From: Campylobacter showae | GTDB taxonomy: Bacteria > Campylobacterota > Campylobacteria > Campylobacterales > Campylobacteraceae | DNA: 64,000 bases | Direction: 5' to 3' | NCBI RefSeq assembly: GCF_900699785.1 | Contig: NZ_LR535679.1 | Coordinates: 1,302,001-1,366,000, forward strand | In this document: one piece after another, positions 53,626 through 64,000 of the stretch | Layout: each line of letters opens with the position of its first letter | Position numbering within the stretch: position 1 is the first letter of the stretch | Program-made: the position numbers and the translations under genes | Notes under the pieces: generated by a model | Told to the model about the DNA's origin: nothing | The model's database searches: none | What the model saw: the letters and a program-made list of their open reading frames with translations, nothing else

Positions 53626-55008
53626 ATGAAAAAGGTTATATTTACGCTCGCGGTCGTTTTGATCGCGGTTTTGGGAGTCGCGTTTTACGGCTCGACTAAG
53701 GCCAAAGAGTCCTACGATAGGGGCGTGGCGAGGCTAACTAGTGAGACGCTCAAGCTTGGATTTTTTAATATAAAAGCAAACGCGGTAGAAAACGACTACG
53801 ACAAAGGCTTGTTTAGTTCGCGCGCGGTGCTAAAACTCGAGCTCACCGACGGTAGAGATCCGGTCAAATTTGAAGCCAAAACGACGCTAAAGCACGGATT
53901 TGCCGAGCTATTTAGCGGCTTTAAAGCTCATAGCGACGTCAAAGCGCTAACGCCCGAAGCCGCGCTCTATCTAAAGAAAATTTTCGGTACGGACGAGTTT
54001 TTAAGCGTCGACGCGCTGATAAAATTTGATAAAACCCGCGACGTGACCTTAAATTTGGCCGATATCAAAACAAATGAAGATGACTCTAGCTTTGTAATCT
54101 CAAAGCCGTTTGCAAAGGCGCAAATCAAAGAAAATAAGATAAAATCCCTAGAAATCGGCGTCGGTAAAATCGGCGGCGGCGATACGGACGGCACGGATAA
54201 GGTCGATATAGAAAACGCCTCCGCGCTAATCGAGCTTAACGACTTTAAGAGCTTTGACGATCTCATCTCGTTTATAAACATACAAACCGCCTACGAAAAC
54301 ATAGCTAAAATCGGGCTAAAGACCGATAAAATGAGCTTTAACAGCGCTAGGGGCTATGATTTTCCAAAATCGGTCGACATTACCGGCATGTCGTTTTTGA
54401 CGCAGATAAAGCAAAATGCAGACGCAAATCTCCTCGATACGCTTACCGACGTGAGTCTAGGCGCGCTTGACGTAGACGGCAAAAGGGCATTCACGCAGCT
54501 AAATTTGAGCCTAAACGAGAAAAACGTAAACAAAGAAGCGATGGCGATGTACGTCACTGGCCCGAAAGAGTCGGCTCTTTATAAAATTTTGATGAGCAAA
54601 AACTACGTGATGGAGATTAAAAATTTTAGCTTTAAAAACCCAAACGGCAAAGAGCTAAAATTTAATGCCGTAGCCGATGCGTCAGGTCTCGGCGCGGAAA
54701 GTAAAGCGCTAGATGACGACGCGGATATCCAAACGGCGCTAAAAGCGATCAAATTTGACGGCGAGATAAAGGTGCAAGCCGCGTCTATAACGGAGTTTTT
54801 GAGCACATATAAGGGGCTAATGGCCGATAGCGACTTTAACCAAATGATGGACGGCATCAAGCCTTTTGAAGAGCGCGTAAATTCGCTTTTTGCCAAAGAC
54901 GGCGAGTATATGAGCGCGAAATTTAAACACGATGTCGGTAGCGACGATTTGCTCGTAAACGATAAAATTTCGCTCAAAGAATTTATAATGAGCCTAATGG
55001 CGAACTAA
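53626..55008 (+). CDS. DUF945 (YdgA-like) envelope protein
   Basis: 460 residues with one N-terminal membrane segment (VIFTLAVVLIAVLGVAFYG) and a large periplasmic beta-rich domain: FNIKANAVENDYDKGLFSSR and ALKLEL-type repeats. This is the YdgA/DUF945 family of unknown function, often anchored in the inner membrane and related to the AsmA-like domains. Ends in a charged helix and IMSLMAN. A bidirectional hairpin lies 12 bases after the stop. Confidence 0.85.
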   Translation: MKKVIFTLAVVLIAVLGVAFYGSTKAKESYDRGVARLTSETLKLGFFNIKANAVENDYDKGLFSSRAVLKLELTDGRDPVKFEAKTTLKHGFAELFSGFKAHSDVKALTPEAALYLKKIFGTDEFLSVDALIKFDKTRDVTLNLADIKTNEDDSSFVISKPFAKAQIKENKIKSLEIGVGKIGGGDTDGTDKVDIENASALIELNDFKSFDDLISFINIQTAYENIAKIGLKTDKMSFNSARGYDFPKSVDITGMSFLTQIKQNADANLLDTLTDVSLGALDVDGKRAFTQLNLSLNEKNVNKEAMAMYVTGPKESALYKILMSKNYVMEIKNFSFKNPNGKELKFNAVADASGLGAESKALDDDADIQTALKAIKFDGEIKVQAASITEFLSTYKGLMADSDFNQMMDGIKPFEERVNSLFAKDGEYMSAKFKHDVGSDDLLVNDKISLKEFIMSLMAN

Positions 55009-55020
55009 TTTCGTTTTATT

Positions 55021-55063
55021 TTTAGCGGACGATAGTGTGAAATTTGCCACTTCGTCCGCTAAA
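55021..55063. terminator. Long hairpin terminator between DUF945 gene and rrn operon
   Basis: Arms TTTAGCGGACGATAGTG and CACTTCGTCCGCTAAA (55021-55037, 55048-55063) pair over 16 positions with one bulge or mismatch; loop TGAAATTTGC contains the AAATTT motif; T-rich sequence on both sides. Confidence 0.75.
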
Positions 55064-55525
55064 TGAATTTTATTTTTGCTTATATATTAAAGTAAATTTC
55101 TGATAGATTAAATTTAACAAAACGCCCAACAAAAAATCTCTAAATTTTATTCTCGACCCTCTTATTCTTCAGTATTTTTTAAGCATCCTATCTGTATAAT
55201 TCGAGCTCACGAATTGAGAAACCACCTTTAACTTTCACGTTAATAAAGCCTTTTCTTTTAATATCGTAAGTTTTAATTTTGAGTTAAATAAACAATTCTC
55301 TAATTTTTGAGAGTTTTTGAAACTAACTCTTAAATTATGTTTTTTAATTTAACACTGTTAAACTAATTAGTCAATCTTTGAAATCTAAACAAGTGATCGA
55401 TTGAGCCAATCTTTTTTCAGGCTTTCCCTGGAAAGTAGATAAGAGATAAAACTAATTAATAAAATTAAAGTTTTTTGATTAAAACTTCATATTAAATCCT
55501 AAGATATTTTATTTTAGGTAAATTT
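55064..55525 (+). promoter_or_regulatory. rRNA operon leader with promoter and processing arm
   Basis: TGTATAAT with TATAAT at 55195-55200 is a good candidate for the rrn promoter, ~325 bases upstream of 16S. The palindrome TTTAACA-C-TGTTAAA (55348-55362) follows, then the left arm of the pre-16S stem (55370-55405). No protein gene seen. Confidence 0.55.
55370..55405 (+). other. Left arm of pre-16S processing stem
   Basis: GTCAATCTTTGAAATCTAAA then CAAG and TCGATTGAG pair with 57110-57143 on the far side of 16S, with a few mismatches. A typical RNase III substrate. Confidence 0.75.
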
Positions 55526-57036
<1,511 letters not shown>

Positions 57037-57109
57037 CTAGAGTACAACGAATATTCTCTCACAAGATATTCGTCAAAGGAAAATTTAGGTTATCGCTATA
57101 GATAATCTA

Positions 57110-57143
57110 CTCAATCGACCTTGTTTAGTTTTGAAAGATTGAC
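57110..57143 (+). other. Right arm of pre-16S processing stem
   Basis: CTCAATCGACCTTGTTTAG then TTTTGAAAGATTGAC, complementary to 55370-55405. Together they enclose 16S. Confidence 0.75.
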
Positions 57144-57342
57144 GATAAAACTTATAGATTTTATCTTTGATTTTTTAGTTATCTTTATATTGGATTTCTA
57201 AATTTTATAGAGATAAAAATATTGTAGGCTGTTCTTGATTTAGACGAGGAAGCTTTTTGAGAAATCAAGGAGCGTATATATAATACGTGACGTAGATTTC
57301 AAAAAAAGATGACGAAGTATAAAACAAGAAGAGGCACAAGAG

Positions 57343-57419
57343 GGGCCTATAGCTCAGCTGGTTAGAGTGCACCCCTGATAAGGGTGAGGTCACAAGTTCA
57401 AGTCTTGTTAGGCCCACCA
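57343..57419 (+). tRNA. tRNA-Ile (anticodon GAT)
   Basis: 77 nt. Acceptor GGGCCTA/TAGGCCC, D-loop AGCTCAGCTGGTTAGAG, anticodon loop CTGATAA giving GAT, T-loop TTCAAGT, encoded CCA. In the 16S-23S spacer. Confidence 0.97.
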
Positions 57420-57431
57420 GAGAATTTAATT

Positions 57432-57507
57432 GGGGAATTAGCTCAGCTGGGAGAGCGCCTGCTTTGCACGCAGGAGGTCAGCGGTTCGATCCCGCTATTC
57501 TCCACCA
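57432..57507 (+). tRNA. tRNA-Ala (anticodon TGC)
   Basis: 76 nt. Acceptor GGGGAAT/ATTCTCC, anticodon loop with TGC (TTTGCAC), T-loop TTCGATC, encoded CCA. Second spacer tRNA after tRNA-Ile (12 bases between). Confidence 0.97.
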
Positions 57508-57989
57508 TGATTAGTTTAACATCAAAAAAGTCTAAACTAAGTATTTTTGTTAAATATTTAGTTTAGACTTTGTCGAAATAGACTCTTTATTCTTACGGCG
57601 CTTCCGAAAGAAGCGGTGTGCTTTAGGGGTTTCCAAAGGGCTTTAGCCCTTGGTCGCAAAGACTAGCTTTGCTAGTCTGCGAAGTCTAAACGTTATTTAG
57701 TTTATCATTGTTAAAAGTCACAATCAAGTTTTAATAAATAAAACAATTTTACAGGACTTGTTAAAGATTTAAATATCTTGCTTATTTGCTTAATGCAGAA
57801 GTTTGACGTCACAAGATATCATAGGATTTAAAACTTACCTAGATATTAGTCAATGCTTTCCGTCTTAAAAGCTAGAGATTTAAATTTCGTAATAGATCTA
57901 AATTTGAGGCTTCGTTATGAAATCTTAAATTTATGAGTTACCTTTAACAAGGAAGTGATGCGAATTAGAATATATTATATACTAATAAA
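57508..57989 (+). other. 16S-23S spacer distal part with hairpins
   Basis: 482 bases without a gene. Perfect 14-bp inverted repeat AAAGTCTAAACTAA (57527-57540) with TTAGTTTAGACTTT (57558-57571). Then a GC-richer block with three small hairpins: CTTCCGAAAGAAG, CCAAAGGGC-TTTA-GCCCTTGG and GACTAGC-TTT-GCTAGTC, and a second partial copy of AAGTCTAAAC at ~57680. The left arm of the pre-23S stem is at 57941-57961. Confidence 0.6.
57941..57961 (+). other. Left arm of pre-23S processing stem
   Basis: CCTTTAACAAGGAAGTGATG plus C, complementary over 21 bases (one U-G pair) with 60902-60922. Confidence 0.85.
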
Positions 57990-60897
<2,908 letters not shown>

Positions 60898-60901
60898 ATA
60901 A

Positions 60902-60922
60902 GCATCACTTCCTTGTTAAGGG
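60902..60922 (+). other. Right arm of pre-23S processing stem
   Basis: GCATCACTTCCTTGTTAAGG plus G, pairs with 57941-57961. Confidence 0.85.
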
Positions 60923-60924
60923 TA

Positions 60925-60952
60925 ATTTTATTTCGGAAATCCGAAATAAAAT
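60925..60952 (+). other. Perfect hairpin in the 23S-5S spacer
   Basis: ATTTTATTTCGGA/TCCGAAATAAAAT, 13-bp arms around AA. Directly after the pre-23S stem, probably a processing or stabilising hairpin. Confidence 0.7.
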
Positions 60953-61020
60953 ATCTAAGTTATACCTTATCAAGATCTTGTTTTAGTTAAAATAAGATTT
61001 GGCTTTTAACAATTAAATAG

Positions 61021-61065
61021 CAGTGTTAAAGAAGTAAATTAGCATAGTTTATTTCTTTAACACTG
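61021..61065 (+). other. 18-bp hairpin just before 5S
   Basis: CAGTGTTAAAGAAGTAAA with TTTATTTCTTTAACACTG pair over 18 bases (one G-U), loop TTAGCATAG. The right arm ends at the first 5S base. The upstream rrn leader has the related palindrome TTTAACA-C-TGTTAAA. Confidence 0.75.
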
Positions 61066-61184
61066 CCCGTGACTATACAGACGAGGAAACGCCTTGCTCC
61101 ATCTCGAACCAAGAAGCTAAGCTCGTCCTGGCTGATGATACTCTCCCTTACTGGGATGTCGGGAAAGTAGGTCGTTGCGGGCTT
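61065..61184 (+). rRNA. rrf: 5S ribosomal RNA
   Basis: ~119 nt beginning GCCCGTGACTATACAGACG and ending GTTGCGGGC, terminal stem GCCCG/CGGGC; conserved loop CCATCTCGAACCAAGAAGC. T-rich sequence follows as the likely terminator of the operon. Confidence 0.96.
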
Positions 61185-61361
61185 TGTTTTTATACTTTTA
61201 TACTATTTACTCCCTTGTTTTGCATTCTGTATTCTTTAGTTTGTTTGTCTTGTAATATGTTGTCTGTTCTTGGATTGATGAAGTTGTTGGTGCGCTCCTT
61301 TATTAAACTTTATTCAAGTATTTTTAGGAGAAAATGCTAAATTAAAATTATTTGGAGTATC

Positions 61362-61958
61362 ATGAGTATTTACGAGCTAAAACCCAAATTTCAAAACCTG
61401 CTTCGTCCGTTAGTAAAGCATCTTTATAATGCCGGTATTACGGCAAATCAAGTTACGCTTATAGCCTGCATTATCTCCATTTTATTAGGTGCGCTACTTG
61501 CTAAATTTTCCGATATTTCAGCGTTATTTTTTCTGCTACCTATTTGGATGTTTTTACGCATGGCGTTAAATGCTATTGATGGTATGCTGGCCCGTGAGTT
61601 TAATCAAAAAACCCCGCTTGGAGGCTATCTGAATGAAGCTACTGACGTTATTTCTGACGCCGCGCTTTATTTGCCGTTTGCTTTCGTGGCACCATTTGGA
61701 TGGGGCATTATCGCGTTCGTTATCTTTTTAGCCTTTATGAGCGAGTTCTTAGGCGTTCTAGGGCAGGTGCAGGGTAGCGGTAGGCGTTATGACGGCCCTA
61801 TGGGCAAGAGCGACCGCGCATTTGTGTTCGGGCTTATAGGCACTATATATGCAGTATTTGGTCAGCTACCCTCATGGTTTAGTTGGGCGCTTTATGCGGT
61901 GGCGCTTTTGCTTGCGCTTACCTGCATAAATCGCATCAGAATGGGTTTAAAAAGCTAG
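61362..61958 (+). CDS. CDP-alcohol phosphatidyltransferase family protein
   Basis: 198 residues with five to six membrane helices. The CDP-alcohol transferase signature appears as LNAIDGMLAREFNQKTPLGG then YLNEATDVISD. Versus the usual D-x2-DG-x2-AR-x8/9-G-x3-D-x3-D, the first Asp is Asn and the third position is not a plain Asp; the LNE..DV.SD variant is that of a known subfamily near phospholipid-synthesis genes in other proteobacteria. The lipid made is not known. ATG 61362, promoter not evident, no partners in the window. Confidence 0.85.
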   Translation: MSIYELKPKFQNLLRPLVKHLYNAGITANQVTLIACIISILLGALLAKFSDISALFFLLPIWMFLRMALNAIDGMLAREFNQKTPLGGYLNEATDVISDAALYLPFAFVAPFGWGIIAFVIFLAFMSEFLGVLGQVQGSGRRYDGPMGKSDRAFVFGLIGTIYAVFGQLPSWFSWALYAVALLLALTCINRIRMGLKS

Positions 61959-62626
61959 TCTAATAAAATACGCGGCATAAATTTGAGAAATGAACTAAAA
62001 ATAGGATGACATTTTTTTGCAAATTTATGCCTAGACTCCCATAAATCAAACGATATAAATCCCAAAACAATATTCCACTGCAATGCTATAACACTTGGCG
62101 TAGTTTACGGTTGCGGGTAAATTTGTTTAAAAGTTTTATAAAGCGCTAGCATGGGTTTAGTAGGCAAGCAATAAATCGCAATCCGCACTCAGATAAATTA
62201 TTTAAAAATAGCCAAAAAATGTAGCATAGTCATGGAAAAACTTTATCAAAAAGATAGCCAAATTTACGGACGACGCAAGCTAGTCAAATTTAAAATAAGA
62301 GCTTGCGATAGCCGTACAAAAAACTAAATTTGGCGAGCATGTCAAATTTATAAACTCGGTTTTTGCTAAAGTTATCTTATTGCTAAGGCAAACGCGTTTA
62401 TGGAATTTAAAGCAGAGGAGCGAGCGGGTATTTTTGTTTGGGTGTAGGTCTGGTTAAGATGCTTTTTAATAAGCAAAGACCACGTAGCACTCGTGTTGTA
62501 AAACGAAATTTGCCGCCGGCCGAAATTTTAAATTTTAGCGAGCGCAAGCGGATTTACAAGCGCGAACGGCGGCGAAACGGGCGCGCAGAATTTCTCACGC
62601 GCCCGAAAAGATTGCCCGAGCGATAG
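61959..62626. other. Long gap between the transferase and hcp
   Basis: 668 bases with scattered AAATTT motifs. A 62-codon basic frame (62438-62626) exists but lacks a convincing ribosome-binding site; I do not call it. Nothing else supported. Confidence 0.45.
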
Positions 62627-63955
62627 TTATTCGCCCAGGAAGTATTTCAAATCCGCCTGTGCGTCGCTGCTGATTAGGCGAAGGCCGAAATTTTGCACCA
62701 AAAAGCCCAAAATTTCATCGTTGAAAAACTCAGGCACCGTAGGGCCCACGTTGATATTCTTAACGCCCAGGCTAAGCAGCGCAAGCAGGATGATAACCGC
62801 CTTTTGCTCCATCCACATCAGCACGATCGAGACCGGCAGATCGTTTACCGCGATACCCGTAGCCTCGCTGAGCGCCAGAGCGATCTTGACCGCGCCGTTG
62901 CTGTCGTTGCACTGACCAAGGTCGATATAGCGCGGAAGCTCGGTGTCTGGCACGTTTCCGAAATCCACGTCGTTGAAGCGGAATTTGCCGCAGCTGGAGG
63001 TCAAAATCACGCAGTCCTTCGGCAAGCTAAGCGCTAGCTCGCGGTAATACTCGCGTCCTTTGCCCGGCGCGTCGCAGCCCGCGATGACGAAAAAGCGGCG
63101 GATTTTGCCAGATTTGATCGCGTCTAAAATTTGCGGCGCAAGGCTTAAAATCGTCTTATAGTGTCCGCCCGTCACCAAGCTCTCGTCGCTGTCCATGCTC
63201 ACGTCGCCGCATGCAAGCGCGCACTCGATGAGCGGCGTAAAATCGTCGTTTTGGATATGCTTGATGCCGTCGGTGCCCGCGATAGAGTAGCCAAACAGCC
63301 TGTCTGCGTAGCTACAGGACGAGCGAAGCGGTACGATGCAGTTCGTGGTCATCAAAATCGCGCCTTTAAATTCGTTGAAAAGCTTAGTTTGATCGAACCA
63401 CGCCTTGCCGACGTTGCCCTTTAGGTGCGGATACTTGCGAAGCTGCGGATAGCCGTGCGCAGGAAGCATCTCGGAGTGGGTGTAGATATTGATGCCCTTG
63501 CCCTCGGTCGCTTTTAGTAGCGCCTCAAGAGCATGCAGGTTGTGTCCGCTGACCAAAATCGCTTTGCCCTCGACTTTGTTTTGGCTAACTTTAACCGGGG
63601 TCGGCACGCCGAATTTTGCGGTATGCGCCTCGCTTAAGATATCCATCATCTGCACGCCCGCGCTTCCGACGGCCATTAGCTGCGCGATATGCTCGTCAAA
63701 GTTAAAATTTGAGTTTGTCAGCGTGAAATACAGCGTATCCGCCATAACGGTATCGACCGCGCTAGTATCGGCGCCGAGTTCGTGCGCGTGGTGGCGGTAG
63801 GCGCTAAGGCCTTTAAGTCCGAAAACCATAGTGTCTTGAAGTAACGCCAGCGTGGAGGTTTTACCACAGGTGCCGCGATCTTGGCCTTTGGCACCGCAGC
63901 CCTCGGGCGCGCTCATTTGGCACTGATGACAGAACATCTCTTGATTGTAACTCAT
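62627..63955 (-). CDS. hcp: Hydroxylamine reductase / hybrid cluster protein, short form
   Basis: 442 residues. N-terminal iron-sulfur Cys at 9, 12, 20 and 30 (FCHQCQMSAPEGCGAKG..TCGK), with the typical Hcp ligands further on: YTHSEMLPAHGYPQL, TTNCIVPLRSSC, FFVIAGCDAPGKG, LTSSCGKFRFN and YIDLGQCNDSNGA. NO or hydroxylamine detoxification is the accepted role. E. coli Hcp has ~550 residues; here the helical bundle between the N-terminal cluster and the first ligand is shorter, as in class III enzymes. The gap between the third and fourth Cys (x9) is longer than in E. coli-type (x6). No hcr reductase adjacent. Confidence 0.94.
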   Translation of the reverse strand: MSYNQEMFCHQCQMSAPEGCGAKGQDRGTCGKTSTLALLQDTMVFGLKGLSAYRHHAHELGADTSAVDTVMADTLYFTLTNSNFNFDEHIAQLMAVGSAGVQMMDILSEAHTAKFGVPTPVKVSQNKVEGKAILVSGHNLHALEALLKATEGKGINIYTHSEMLPAHGYPQLRKYPHLKGNVGKAWFDQTKLFNEFKGAILMTTNCIVPLRSSCSYADRLFGYSIAGTDGIKHIQNDDFTPLIECALACGDVSMDSDESLVTGGHYKTILSLAPQILDAIKSGKIRRFFVIAGCDAPGKGREYYRELALSLPKDCVILTSSCGKFRFNDVDFGNVPDTELPRYIDLGQCNDSNGAVKIALALSEATGIAVNDLPVSIVLMWMEQKAVIILLALLSLGVKNINVGPTVPEFFNDEILGFLVQNFGLRLISSDAQADLKYFLGE

Positions 63956-64000
63956 AGAAAATCCTTTATAAAAAATTAGTTATAGATTTTAAGATTTTAT

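Noticed and set aside
62438..62626. 62-codon very basic frame before hcp
   Set aside because: No clear ribosome-binding site and it ends in repeat-like sequence; could be real but not supportable.

Overview
The window looks like chromosome from a moderately GC-rich Campylobacter, most likely the C. rectus / C. showae group (an inference). The evidence is the epsilonproteobacterial 16S sequence, Campylobacter-like gene blocks (Nfu - TPR-like protein - murE - ybaB - PDZ protein - ispA - tkt; pyrE - frr - secG - BI-1 - carbonic anhydrase - MscS), promoters recognisable mainly by an extended -10 (TGnTATAAT), and anaerobic respiration or stress genes (TRAP dicarboxylate transport, class I fumarase, NrdD, short Hcp). 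I see no prophage, insertion sequence, integrase or CRISPR array.

Layout. 1-253: end of rplQ and its terminator. 759-14939: housekeeping cluster (Nfu, TPR-like, murE, panD, EFR1 ferredoxin, ybaB, PDZ protein, ispA, tkt, cysteine hydrolase) interrupted by two tandem secreted Trp-rich repeat proteins and small unknown genes, one frameshifted. 15500-22873: uppP, two phosphoesterases, tRNA-Ser, a methyltransferase, thiD, an orphan VirD4-like ATPase and an RDD protein. 23374-30105: pyrE, secG-deacetylase-frr, ThiD2/BI-1, carbonic anhydrase/MscS and a 49-aa acidic mini-protein. 30326-35890: an unknown protein, a frameshifted PAS-GGDEF cyclase and a TRAP transporter. 36246-44580: sodB with a Cys tail, an MliC-like lipoprotein, nrdD lacking the glycyl-radical end, asparaginase, GNAT, an enlarged murI and an M48 protease. 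44971-55008: SbmA-like transporter, DUF411 protein, CorC/HlyC, fumarase A/B, a secreted-protein pseudogene, an orphan TRAP binding protein, ridA and a DUF945 protein. 55526-61184: complete rRNA operon 16S - tRNA-Ile - tRNA-Ala - 23S - 5S with its processing stems. Then a CDP-alcohol phosphatidyltransferase and hcp.

The most unusual property is the spread of a short AT palindrome (core AAATTT, full form GTCAAATTTGAC). It crowds nearly every intergenic gap, forms loops or flanks of several terminator hairpins, and appears inside reading frames. There it coincides with low-complexity, non-conserved insertions in otherwise standard enzymes: the IspA N-terminus, the MurI C-terminal third, the GNAT centre and the PDZ-protein N-terminus. 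I saw no copy in the 16S or 23S genes. A second, longer dispersed repeat (core GGTGCGGGT) occurs three times. Three genes are visibly broken by small indels or a stop codon.
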